Positions 7,205-15,134 of a stretch of DNA of 47,396 bases are shown here, piece by piece. The stretch's first letter is position 1. Every line of letters begins with the position of its first letter. Under the pieces are notes generated by a model. The model made no database searches and was not told the origin of the DNA. It was given only the letters and a program-made list of their open reading frames with translations. The DNA is from an uncultured bacterium (lineage in GTDB: Bacteria > Acidobacteriota > Aminicenantia > Aminicenantales > Saccharicenantaceae), in contig CALEUG010000030.1 of the NCBI GenBank assembly GCA_937920515.1, positions 1 to 47,396 on the forward strand, written 5' to 3'. The position numbers were made by a program, and so were the translations under genes.

Positions 7205-8584
7205 ATGGTCAATCCATTACTGGCCCCGGAATTAAGGGAACTCCTGGCTGAAAAAAATTACCCCGAACTCTGTGAATTCTGTGAATCCAACCACCCGGCG
7301 CAGGTAGCCGAATTCCTTTCCGCTCTCACTCCCCAGGAAATCTGGGAAATTCTCAGCCACCTTTCACCCTCCCTCAGGGGAGAAATTTTCAGCCGGCTCG
7401 ATGAAGAGGTCCAGCTGGAAATGATTCGCACCCTTGGCCGAGAACCCATGGGTAAACTGCTATCCGAAATGCCGCCTGACGACCGGGTTGATTTGGTAAA
7501 ACGACTGTCCAAGAAACAACGCGAAGCCATCATTCCGGCCATGGCCCAGGCTGAACGGGAAGACCTCCGCCGGTTGATTGCCTATCCCGAAGGCACCGCG
7601 GGTTCGGTCATGACCTCAGAATACGCGGTGCTCACTCCCGAGCTGACAGTTGAAAAAGCCATAGCCAAACTCAGAAGGGAAGCCCCGGATAAGGAAACCA
7701 TCTACTACAGTTATGTTGTTGACGCCAACCAGAAGCTGATAGGCTTCGTTTCGCTAAAGGATCTCATCCTTGCTCCTCCCGGGGCCAGGGTCGGCGACAT
7801 AATGCATGAAGATGTCATCTACGCCCGGGCCTACGACGACCAGGAAGAAGTTGCCAGAATGATCCAGAAATATGACCTTCTGGCCATTCCCGTGGTTGAT
7901 GAAAACAACCGGCTCGTCGGCATAATCACCCACGACGACGCCATGGATATCCTGCAGCAGGAACAACAGGAAGACGTGGAAAAGTTGATGGCCATCAGCG
8001 GCTCCCACGAGGTCGGGGCCTACATGAAGCTTTCCACCTGGGACCATTTCAAGAGCCGGATCCCCTGGATACTCGGCCTGGCCATTCTGGGCTTCGTTTC
8101 CGGCTACATTGTCCAGAGTTACGAGAGCATCCTGATCCAGGTAGCCATCCTGGCTTCCTTCATGCCCATGCTGGCCGATACCGGCGGCAATGCCGGCAGC
8201 CAGTCAGCCACTCTGGTCATCCGGGCCCTGGCCCTCAAAGAAATCTCCACCCGGGATGCCCTGAAAATCCTGGTAAAAGAATTCAAGGTGGCCTTCCTGA
8301 TGGCCATAGTTCTGGCCCTGGTGGCTTACTTCCGGGTGCTTCTGTTTATCGGGCATTCCTCAACCGCTGGAACTATATCCCCGCTAAAGGTGGGTATTGC
8401 TGTGGCCGTGGCCCTGGCCATCCAGGTTATAAGCTCTACCCTGATTGGAGCCTTTTTGCCGCTCATTGCCTCGTCGCTCAGGTTCGACCCGGCGGTGGTG
8501 GCCAGCCCGATGCTGACCACGGTGGTTGATATTACCGGCCTCTTCATATTCTTCAGCGTGGCCAAGCTGATGCTCGGTCTCTGA
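7205..8584 (+). CDS. mgtE: MgtE-type magnesium transporter
   Basis: A 459-residue inner-membrane Mg2+ channel/transporter of usual MgtE length. Residues 20-125 form the N-terminal superhelical domain with the repeated L-x-x-L-x-P-x-x-R pattern. Residues 130-255 hold two CBS domains (M-T-S-E-Y-A-V-L-T-P start; second D-I-M-H-E-D-V-I-Y-A). A plug helix comes next, and from about 285 onward there are five hydrophobic segments, including a P-M-L-A-D-T-G-G-N-A-G-S-Q-S element that is the conserved pore/Mg2+-selecting region. The start is fixed by GGAGGTG 4 nt upstream. Family knowledge: the cytosolic domains gate the pore according to internal Mg2+. The leader hairpin suggests additional translational control. 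Confidence 0.95.
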   Translation: MVNPLLAPELRELLAEKNYPELCEFCESNHPAQVAEFLSALTPQEIWEILSHLSPSLRGEIFSRLDEEVQLEMIRTLGREPMGKLLSEMPPDDRVDLVKRLSKKQREAIIPAMAQAEREDLRRLIAYPEGTAGSVMTSEYAVLTPELTVEKAIAKLRREAPDKETIYYSYVVDANQKLIGFVSLKDLILAPPGARVGDIMHEDVIYARAYDDQEEVARMIQKYDLLAIPVVDENNRLVGIITHDDAMDILQQEQQEDVEKLMAISGSHEVGAYMKLSTWDHFKSRIPWILGLAILGFVSGYIVQSYESILIQVAILASFMPMLADTGGNAGSQSATLVIRALALKEISTRDALKILVKEFKVAFLMAIVLALVAYFRVLLFIGHSSTAGTISPLKVGIAVAVALAIQVISSTLIGAFLPLIASSLRFDPAVVASPMLTTVVDITGLFIFFSVAKLMLGL

Positions 8585-8672
8585 ACTCGACGCCAGAATT
8601 TCCTCCATTGAATTGAGAAATTAGAGTTGGGCAGGGTCGATCTTAAAAAACTTAAGAACAGATGGAGGGGGC

Positions 8673-10202
8673 TCAGGCAGCGGGTCTGGACGCAGCGCGG
8701 CGGAGGGCGGCGGCCTGACGGCGAATGGCCTTCCGTTGTGCTCCATCGAGCCGCGCAAGGTTTTTAAGCTGCATCATCAGTCGCGGGTTTCCGGCCAGCT
8801 TTTTTTCGTGCCGCATCAGGAAGTCCCAGTAAAGCGTTGTGAAAGGACAGGCTGCCGGGCCGGTCGCCCGGTCCGGCTTGAACCGGCAGCTCTGGCAGTA
8901 GTTGCTCATTCGCTGAATATATTTGCCGCTGGCAATGTAAGGTTTGCTGGCCATAATCCCGCCGTCGGCGTACTGGGACATGCCCAGCACGTTGGGCAGC
9001 TCGACCCACTCCACCGCATCCACATAAACGGCCAGATACCACTTGTGAACCTCGGTCGGGTTTACTCCGAGCAGCAGCGCGTACAGCCCGGTAACCATAA
9101 GACGCTGGATGTGATGGGCATAACCGTAGGCCAGGGTCTGGCCGATGACTTGGCGCAGGCAATTGATCTCGGTGTCGCCGGTCCAGTAGAAAGCGGGGAG
9201 AGGCAGGTCGGCACCCAGCACGTTGCGGCCAGCATACTCAGGCATGAAGCGCCAGTAAATTCCGTGGACGTATTCGCGCCAGCCGAGGATTTGCCGGACA
9301 AACCCTTCGACCGCCGGCAGGGGTGCCTGTCGGTTCTCCCAGGCCCGGACGGCGGCAGCTATCACCTCACGCGGGTCAAGTAGTTTCAGGTTCAGAGCTG
9401 CGCTCAACCGCGAGTGATACAGATAAGGTTCACCCGCCCACATCGCATCCTGGAAAAGACCGAAACGGGGCAACCGGTTGAGGATGAAATCATTGAGCGC
9501 CGCCGCAGCTTGTTTTGACGTAACAGGCCAGTCGAAATTTCCCAGGCGGCCGGGATGCTCTGGAAAACGCTGCTCGACCAATCCCAGCACGTCGCGGGTG
9601 ATGGCGTCGGGCGGGAATCCGATCGGCCTGGGAACGAGACCGGGGCCGTCCTTCCCGAACGGGGCCCGGTTCTCTTTGTCGAAGTTCCAGCGGCCACCGA
9701 CCGGTTTCTCGCCGGCCATTAGAATTCGGTGGCGGCGGCGCAGGTAGCGATAGAAGAACTCCAGGCGCATCTGTTTCCGTTCCTTTGCGTAGGCCGCGAA
9801 TTCCTCAGGCCAGCAGATAAAATGCCGGTCGGGCCGAATTTCCAGAAGCGGCGTCGCCTGACGCAGTTCTTCCCGGACACGCCATTCGCCCGGCTCAACA
9901 ACGATCACGCGCCGGGGCTGGAGCTGCCGGACGGATTTCTTCAGTTCATCCTGTAGGGTCGAATCCGTCAACTCCCGGTAATATACCCTGAGGCCGCGGG
10001 CACGCAGCTCATCGCGGAAATGGCGCATGGCCGCGAGGAAGAAGGCGATTCGTGCCTTATGCGACCAGACCTGCTCCGCCTCGCTTCTGACTTCCGCCAT
10101 CCAGACTGCATCCCGCGCCGGGTCGAAACCATCAAAGGCAGCCGACCCGGCGTCGAGCTGATCGCCGAGGACCACCACCAGATGACGCACCGTCGGTTTC
10201 AT
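8673..10202 (-). CDS. FeS-containing bacterial cryptochrome/photolyase (PhrB type)
   Basis: A 509-residue flavoprotein of the FeS-BCP / deoxyribodipyrimidine photolyase-related family, which uses light to repair (6-4) photoproducts in DNA (family knowledge). It has an N-terminal Rossmann antenna domain (about 1-130, starting V-V-L-G-D-Q-L) and an all-helical FAD domain. Four cysteines, C348, C436, C439 and C452, have exactly the spacing of the [4Fe-4S] ligands I recall for PhrB (350, 438, 441, 454). The A-Y-A-H-H-I-Q-R-L element (about 361-368) is also conserved in the family. The gene is visibly more G+C-rich than those around it, lacks a clear ribosome-binding site (AAAGGG lies 12 nt away) and stands alone, so it may be a later arrival. 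Confidence 0.93.
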   Translation of the reverse strand: MKPTVRHLVVVLGDQLDAGSAAFDGFDPARDAVWMAEVRSEAEQVWSHKARIAFFLAAMRHFRDELRARGLRVYYRELTDSTLQDELKKSVRQLQPRRVIVVEPGEWRVREELRQATPLLEIRPDRHFICWPEEFAAYAKERKQMRLEFFYRYLRRRHRILMAGEKPVGGRWNFDKENRAPFGKDGPGLVPRPIGFPPDAITRDVLGLVEQRFPEHPGRLGNFDWPVTSKQAAAALNDFILNRLPRFGLFQDAMWAGEPYLYHSRLSAALNLKLLDPREVIAAAVRAWENRQAPLPAVEGFVRQILGWREYVHGIYWRFMPEYAGRNVLGADLPLPAFYWTGDTEINCLRQVIGQTLAYGYAHHIQRLMVTGLYALLLGVNPTEVHKWYLAVYVDAVEWVELPNVLGMSQYADGGIMASKPYIASGKYIQRMSNYCQSCRFKPDRATGPAACPFTTLYWDFLMRHEKKLAGNPRLMMQLKNLARLDGAQRKAIRRQAAALRRAASRPAA

Positions 10203-10604
10203 GAGGCAACCGCCCTTTCGATATTTCGTTCGCTGCTTTTATCTCAGGCCCACAGAGCCAACCTGCAGCCAAGTGTCCGTTGCCCACCGGTCTCAATGAG
10301 GGGATATCAAATCCGGACGACAATTCGAATTCTCTCTTGCCAATTTTGAAGGCTTCTCTGCAAAACGTTCAGGCTTACTGCTGGCCTCTTGAGACACAAA
10401 ATATGCCGCCTGCCAGCATATTTTTATCCTCCGTGTTTTTTACATAAATTTTTATCTGTGTCAACAAAACATTTTGTCCGCAAAAAAAACAGAGCTGCTT
10501 CAAAAATATTTTAATCCCTGCTGGCGCTCATCCAGCGATTAAAAATTTGATTGATTCTATCTTTATGGGGAAGAAAAAATAGAAACGGGCCGGACCGGAT
10601 CCGC
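10203..10604. other. intergenic region between photolyase and sufB-like gene
   Basis: About 400 bases with no gene. Bases 10410-10560 are strongly A+T-rich. On the minus strand a TTGACA (complement near 10460-10465) followed by A+T-rich sequence could be a promoter for the photolyase gene, but a good -10 at the right distance is not clear. Confidence 0.4.
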
Positions 10605-11531
10605 TCAGCTCAACAAGCCCTCAATGATTAAATCCACTGCTTCGTCCTCGCTCAGACCGCGGGCCATCAGGGTCTGAAGCTGTTTGGAATCCACGCTGCC
10701 GATGGCCGCTTCATGGGTGACGTGGGCTTTAGGATGGTGAACTTCAACCACCGGCACAGCCCGGGCCACTCCGTTGCCCTGGATTATTTCCTTGCAGTCC
10801 ACGTGTCCGCGGCTGTAGGCGGCCCTGGCGATTATCTCGTTATTGATTTCAGCTACCGCTTCATCCCTGACCGCGATATGGGTAATGAGCACTGCCCGGC
10901 TGGCTTCGCCCTCCAGGCTGGCCGATTCCTTGATTTTAATCCGGTCGTCCTGCCGGCCGAAAATCCTGGCCTTCATTTCGGCCGAGCTTCTGGCCTGGCA
11001 ATCGGTATGGTAATCAATGTCGATGATACCCACCCGTCCCTTCAGCAATTCAAATTCGGTGGAAAAGCGGGCTCCCTCGGCCAGCTTGACCCTGGCCACC
11101 GGAACCACCCTGACCATCCCTTCATCGCTGTGCCAGTGACGTTCAAAGTAAGAATAACGGGCATTCCGCCCCACCCTGATTTCCGCTTCCATCAGGTGCT
11201 GGATGTCAACCGCATTGGGGAAGGTGCAGTGGGCCATGAAACTGACCTCGGCCTCCTCTTCGATCTCCACATCCAGAAGGATTTTCTGAATTCCGCGTTC
11301 CGGAAGCATGCCGAAGCACAGATGGACCGGCTGTTTGATCTTCGTCCCGCCGGTCACTCGCAACCGGGCCCTGACCCCGTCCGGCAACTCCTCAGGCTCA
11401 ATCTCCAGGCCCTCCACCACCTGAGAGCTTAAGACCTTATTGGCATTTATCACCACGTGGGGCGCCCCGCGGTCAAAAGTCCGGTGAAGATTTATAGATC
11501 CCAGAATTTCTTCCACCAGTTCTTCAGGCAT
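10605..11531 (-). CDS. SufB/SufD-type FeS scaffold protein of a minimal SUF-like system
   Basis: A 308-residue SufBD-family protein forming the beta-helix scaffold on which FeS clusters are assembled, with SufC as its ATPase partner. I chose the ATG at 11531 because GGAGGGG lies 4 nt upstream and it overlaps the sufC stop by 8 nt; the frame is open further upstream but without support. It is shorter than SufB (about 480) or SufD (about 420) of the full system and has the SufBD core only. Conserved C-terminal features are present: H-V-D-C-K-E-I-I-Q-G and the V-E-V-H-H-P-K-A-H-V-T-H-E-A-A-I-G segment. Cys and His residues there are candidate cluster ligands. Only sufC accompanies it, matching the two-gene SMS (SUF-like minimal system) known from anaerobes and archaea. 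No SufS, SufE or SufU is nearby. Confidence 0.88.
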   Translation of the reverse strand: MPEELVEEILGSINLHRTFDRGAPHVVINANKVLSSQVVEGLEIEPEELPDGVRARLRVTGGTKIKQPVHLCFGMLPERGIQKILLDVEIEEEAEVSFMAHCTFPNAVDIQHLMEAEIRVGRNARYSYFERHWHSDEGMVRVVPVARVKLAEGARFSTEFELLKGRVGIIDIDYHTDCQARSSAEMKARIFGRQDDRIKIKESASLEGEASRAVLITHIAVRDEAVAEINNEIIARAAYSRGHVDCKEIIQGNGVARAVPVVEVHHPKAHVTHEAAIGSVDSKQLQTLMARGLSEDEAVDLIIEGLLS

Positions 11532-12279
11532 TTTCCCCTCCGGTCTTTCTAAGTGAATTAAGGTCCGGGACATTCTTGTGGGGACAGGGCAGGCATTTCC
11601 CGCTGAAATATTCAAGAATCCTGGCCGTCTCTCCCTTGTCCACCAGCATACCGCTGCAGATTAAAAAGGCATGGTCGGCTTTCTCCAGCACCCGGGCGCT
11701 ATGGGTTATGAGAAGAACGGTTGTACCCCCTTGCTTCAGGTGAGCTATGGCTTCGAAGATTCTCTCTATGGCTTCAATGTCCACGCCAGAGTCAGGCTCA
11801 TCCAGCATCACCAGCCGGGGCTTCATGGCCAGGATGGAAGCCAGCTCAATTCTTTTTCTTTCGCCGCCGCTCAGGGTTTTATCCACGGCCCGGTTGCGGT
11901 ATCTGACCGGTTCCAGGCCCACCAGCTCCAGCACCCGGTCCACCTCTTCTCTATTCTTGTCCCTGGCCGAAGCCAGGATAAACTGGCTAACCTTGAGACC
12001 TTCAAACCGGGCCGGTTCCTGCCAGCCCAGGGTAATTCCCAGGCGGGCTCGCTCGTCGACATTCAGGTGCTTTATGGACTGTCCCTCAAAAAGTATATCA
12101 CCCTGGTGTTGACGGTAGTCAGGAAGCCCCATGATGACATTGGCCAGGGTGGACTTGCCGGCGCCGTTAGGACCGACCACGGCATGGACATAACCTTCCC
12201 ATATTTCCAGGCTCAGGCCGTTCAAAATCCCGGTTGAATTAGCCCTGAAAGAAACATCTTTCAGTTCCAGAATGGCCAT
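11524..12279 (-). CDS. sufC: SufC-type ABC ATPase of a minimal SUF-like system
   Basis: A 251-residue cytosolic ABC ATPase energising FeS cluster assembly. Walker A is G-P-N-G-A-G-K-S-T (residues 37-45), the signature is L-S-G-G-E-R-K-R-I-E, and Walker B is L-V-M-L-D-E-P-D-S-G-V-D, the last with the S-G-V/L-D variation typical of SufC. A GGGAGG ribosome-binding site lies 5 nt before the ATG. Odd feature: the C-terminus carries a short tail with C-L-P-C-P-H-K (about 230), a CxxC-P-H not found in textbook SufC; it may bind a metal or cluster. The gene overlaps the scaffold gene by 8 nt, so the two are co-translated. Confidence 0.93.
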   Translation of the reverse strand: MAILELKDVSFRANSTGILNGLSLEIWEGYVHAVVGPNGAGKSTLANVIMGLPDYRQHQGDILFEGQSIKHLNVDERARLGITLGWQEPARFEGLKVSQFILASARDKNREEVDRVLELVGLEPVRYRNRAVDKTLSGGERKRIELASILAMKPRLVMLDEPDSGVDIEAIERIFEAIAHLKQGGTTVLLITHSARVLEKADHAFLICSGMLVDKGETARILEYFSGKCLPCPHKNVPDLNSLRKTGGENA

Positions 12280-12652
12280 CGTATCCTCCCGGCAAATTGC
12301 CTGTTGCTATTAATTATGATATACCTTAGGCCCCTTGTTAGCAATCAGGGGCTGCCTGCCGGACAGCACCGCGGACGCTGGCGGCGGCAATTTTTCACTC
12401 GCCACCTCATCCCGAGCAGAATCTCGGCCGGCGAGAACAACCGGACGAAAGGTCGCTGCCCGGGATTTTTAAGGCCCCGTTCTTCTTTCCTCCTGTTCGA
12501 AACAGAATAGAGAAACCCGGTCATTCAGAAGGAAGTAAAAAAACCGGCAAAGAAGTGTCATGATCTTTAATTATTTTCCCATTCTTTTCTCAGGAGGAAA
12601 GAGCGCTTAATCAACCAGCCAGCCATAGTCTCAATAATCCAGGGTCGGACGG
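12280..12652. other. intergenic region upstream of sufC
   Basis: About 370 bases without a supportable gene. It should contain the minus-strand sufC promoter. No clear -35/-10 pair or operator was recognised. Confidence 0.4.
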
Positions 12653-13957
12653 TCAGGGGCATTGAATCACCCCCTGGGCCCAGAGGCAGCCGCCGCAGAC
12701 CGGAAAAGTGTTGCCGAAACAATCTTCCTCATTGCTTTCAAGGTAGGAACAGCCGCCGCAGATATGGCAGGGCGAAAAATCAAACCTGTAAACTTTCTCC
12801 CGGAAATCATGATATTCGGCTGAAGCCCAGATTTCAGGCAGGCTGCGGTCGTTGAGGTCTCCAAGGAAATAGGGTTTTATCCGCCGCTCCAGCCCATAAA
12901 GGTAAGTGATATGCTCGTGGAGCAGGGCCATGCAGGGAGCCACTTTCCCGTCCCAGCGGACGAAAGCCGTCCCGTCCTTGATGAAACGGCAGGAACGGGT
13001 GGGAGCGCTGATGGCGTTATTAATCATAAAAAGATTCTGATAACCTTTCAGCAGATGGTATATTGGCTCCTTGGTCAGGTAGTTGATGTCCAGCCGGGGC
13101 AAACTGATCCGGGGCTTACCCGGCAGGTTGGCAAAGGTTTCACAGGTCAGGGCCAGCAGGCAGAGCATTTTCTTTTCCATATCTTCGGTATAGGGCAGGA
13201 CATTGCTCATCAGCACCCTGTCGGCTCCGACTTCCCTGATCAATTCCTCGATGTTTTTGATGTCGTCAATATTATCTCGCATGAGCACAAAAGAAATGCC
13301 GATGGCCAGGGGACGGTTCAACCCGGTGGCCAGCTCCCGCAGTTTCTGGACGTTGGTCAGGACAAGGCGGAAGCTGGCGCCACGGCGGATGTCGTCAAAG
13401 CTGGTTTCTGAGGTGCCGTCAAAGGATACCCAGAGACGGTCCAGGCCAGCCTCTAACAGGCGGCGCGACTTCTCCTCATCCAGCAGGGTACCGTTGGTGG
13501 TTATTTCGACCGGGACCCCCACCGTTTCTTTCAATTTACTGACCATGGTGACGATATCAGGATGGAACAGGGGTTCGCCGAACCCGGCCAGCATCACCGA
13601 CTGCAGGAAGGGAAGTTCTTTAAGCTGCTGACAGAGCCGGTTAAACAGCTCCAGGCTCATCGAGCCGAAGGGTTCATTCCAGGTGTTCCGGATGCAGGTC
13701 TGGCAATGCAGGTTACAGCCAGAGGTGGGCTCGATGTAGAGCCGCCGCAGGGCATGGATATCCGGTTCCACCAGCACCTGGTCGTTTTCGAAGGCAACCC
13801 GCAACCGGCTCCCGGGTCTGGCTCCCAGTTTATCAAGGATTTCGGGGGGAAGCTGGAAGCATCCCTGGCGGTCTACTGCCACCTCAAATTTAAGAGCTGG
13901 CTGGGCGCTGGCTTCAACTGCTGCCCGGTCGGGTTTTACTTCGTCGGGATTACGCAT
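12653..13957 (-). CDS. radical SAM/SPASM protein, tungsten-oxidoreductase maturase type, with AbrB-like N-terminus
   Basis: A 434-residue cytosolic radical SAM enzyme. The N-terminal region (about 24-66: D-R-Q-G-C-F-Q-L-P-P-E-I-L-D-K-L-G-A-R-P) is a SpoVT/AbrB-like swapped-hairpin segment. It leads directly into Y-I-E-P-T-S-G-C81-N-L-H-C85-Q-T-C88, the SAM-cluster motif, followed by I-R-N-T-W. The C-terminus is a Cys-rich SPASM-type region with a late cluster (P-C-H-I-C-G-G-C ... C-G-G-C). The AbrB-like start joined to this CxxxCxxC-I-R-N-x-W core is what I remember for the family annotated as tungsten cofactor oxidoreductase radical SAM maturase, normally beside an aldehyde:ferredoxin oxidoreductase-type gene. 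No such enzyme is in this window, so its client is elsewhere or the function differs. An AGGTGAG ribosome-binding site supports the start. Confidence 0.8.
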   Translation of the reverse strand: MRNPDEVKPDRAAVEASAQPALKFEVAVDRQGCFQLPPEILDKLGARPGSRLRVAFENDQVLVEPDIHALRRLYIEPTSGCNLHCQTCIRNTWNEPFGSMSLELFNRLCQQLKELPFLQSVMLAGFGEPLFHPDIVTMVSKLKETVGVPVEITTNGTLLDEEKSRRLLEAGLDRLWVSFDGTSETSFDDIRRGASFRLVLTNVQKLRELATGLNRPLAIGISFVLMRDNIDDIKNIEELIREVGADRVLMSNVLPYTEDMEKKMLCLLALTCETFANLPGKPRISLPRLDINYLTKEPIYHLLKGYQNLFMINNAISAPTRSCRFIKDGTAFVRWDGKVAPCMALLHEHITYLYGLERRIKPYFLGDLNDRSLPEIWASAEYHDFREKVYRFDFSPCHICGGCSYLESNEEDCFGNTFPVCGGCLWAQGVIQCP

Positions 13958-14184
13958 GGCTCACCTGTGAAAAACATATAAATTATATTTTCCTGTTTCC
14001 AGGAAACTTTTCCATAACAGCTTCTCCGCTTTGTCCGGCCTGCACCAGCCGGTTCACTTTAATTTATTCGGCCTGTTCCCCTTATCGTTAGCCTTCTTAT
14101 TTTTTCTGCCAGTACCTGACCTCAAACGGCCGCCTTTTACAGCCGGAGGTCTCTCTCTACTGAGAGCAAGGGCCCGGGTCGAGT

Positions 14185-14601
14185 CTAAATTCCTTTGCTC
14201 CCTCGCCTTTTAAGCCCGGCCCCTCTTTTCAGCGGACTGACCGGTTCGGGCTGGCAGGCCTCGTCCCCGGATGTCAGGCAGACCTGTTTTCCCTTGACAC
14301 CCCTGACCTTAGGACCGGTGGCGGCCAGTTCTTCCCTGAACCACTCCCGAAAAACCGGTTCCAGCTGTTTCCTGCAGGCAGGCAGAATGCGGTAGTAAAT
14401 CCAGCGTCCGTTCCTCCGGAATTCAACCAGACCGGCCTGGCGCATTATCTGGAGCTGATGGGAAAGGAGCGACTGCTCGGTTTTAAGAAGGGCCATCATC
14501 TCTCTGACACACAGCTCGGCATCCAGCAGCAAAAGAAAAATCCGCAAGCGGGTCCGGTCCGAAAACACCCTGAAAACTCCAACAGCCTGGTCCACTTTCA
14601 T
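14185..14601 (-). CDS. arsR: ArsR/SmtB-family repressor, likely regulator of acr3
   Basis: A 138-residue ArsR-type repressor. I start at the ATG at 14601 because AAAGG lies 7 nt upstream; an in-frame ATG at 14634 falls inside the operator and has no ribosome-binding site. Winged-helix features: S-D-R-T-R-L-R-I-F, then A-E-L-C-V-R-E-M-M (the E-L-C-V element of As-sensing ArsR, but with only one Cys), recognition helix Q-S-L-L-S-H-Q-L-Q-I-M-R, wing R-N-G-R-W-I-Y-Y-R. Another Cys lies in the C-terminal region. The operator 14616-14645 covers its probable promoter, so it is autoregulated. The near-identical site upstream of acr3 points to control of arsenite export. No resistance gene lies directly beside it. 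Confidence 0.9.
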   Translation of the reverse strand: MKVDQAVGVFRVFSDRTRLRIFLLLLDAELCVREMMALLKTEQSLLSHQLQIMRQAGLVEFRRNGRWIYYRILPACRKQLEPVFREWFREELAATGPKVRGVKGKQVCLTSGDEACQPEPVSPLKRGAGLKRRGSKGI

Positions 14602-14615
14602 GGGGCAGCCTTTCT

Positions 14616-14645
14616 CCAATATATGAATATACATTCATATATCAA
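14616..14645 (-). promoter_or_regulatory. ArsR-type operator overlapping the arsR promoter
   Basis: Imperfect palindrome differing from the 5853-5882 site at 4 of 30 positions and keeping the ATATATGAATAT/ATTCATAT core. On the minus strand it includes TTGATA and, 16 bp on, TATATT: a -35 and -10 pair lying entirely inside the operator. This fits repression by blocking RNA polymerase. The arsR start is 15 nt downstream. Confidence 0.85.
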
Positions 14646-15134
14646 AATATCCATGCGGTCAAGTCCGACCGGTCAGGGAGGCCGGCCCATGCCGCCTTAA
14701 ATAAATGGCTACCAGCTGATCCTCCACAATCCACTTTCCTTTTGTTCCTGTCTTTTAATAAACTATTCTTATCCTGGTGCCAATGATCAAGTCAATTTTG
14801 ACAGTTTTTCACAATCTCAAGATTTTTCCCCTGGCCGGCGTCCAGGCTGGCATTTTTTTGAGGCACTCATTTCCTGAAGGTATCAGGCCTGTTGCCGGGG
14901 CAGCTTTCGGTATGGGCCAGGTCTCAATCAGGCTCAACAGTCAAGGGCCGCACCGGGCAGCAGAACACCCGGTAGCCCTGGCTGTGGCCCTCTGGCCCTT
15001 TCAGGTAGCAGGCTGTGCTGCCTTAATCCTGCCACCGCTCACCTTCATCTCTGTTCAGTTGGCCATAAACTCTGTTGCCTTACAGGCCCAGCAGAGAAAT
15101 TAATAAATTATCAATAATGAAAAAGGAGGAAAAA
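14646..15134. other. intergenic region between arsR and nitroreductase
   Basis: About 490 bases. A plus-strand frame at 14777-15103 starts with GTG, has no ribosome-binding site and no recognisable protein features, so I leave it uncalled. The last 15 bases hold the AAGGAGG ribosome-binding site of the nitroreductase gene. Confidence 0.4.

Noticed and set aside
8736-9383. 215-codon frame on the plus strand
   Set aside because: Antisense shadow of the photolyase gene, produced by its high G+C content.
14602-14634. Upstream in-frame ATG of the second arsR
   Set aside because: It lies inside the operator/promoter; the ATG at 14601 has the ribosome-binding site.
14777-15103. 108-codon plus-strand frame before the nitroreductase
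   Set aside because: GTG start without ribosome-binding site and no recognisable features.
15075-15134. Upstream in-frame starts for the nitroreductase
   Set aside because: The ATG at 15135 has an AAGGAGG at ideal distance; the upstream starts do not and would precede the signal segment with an extra charged stretch.
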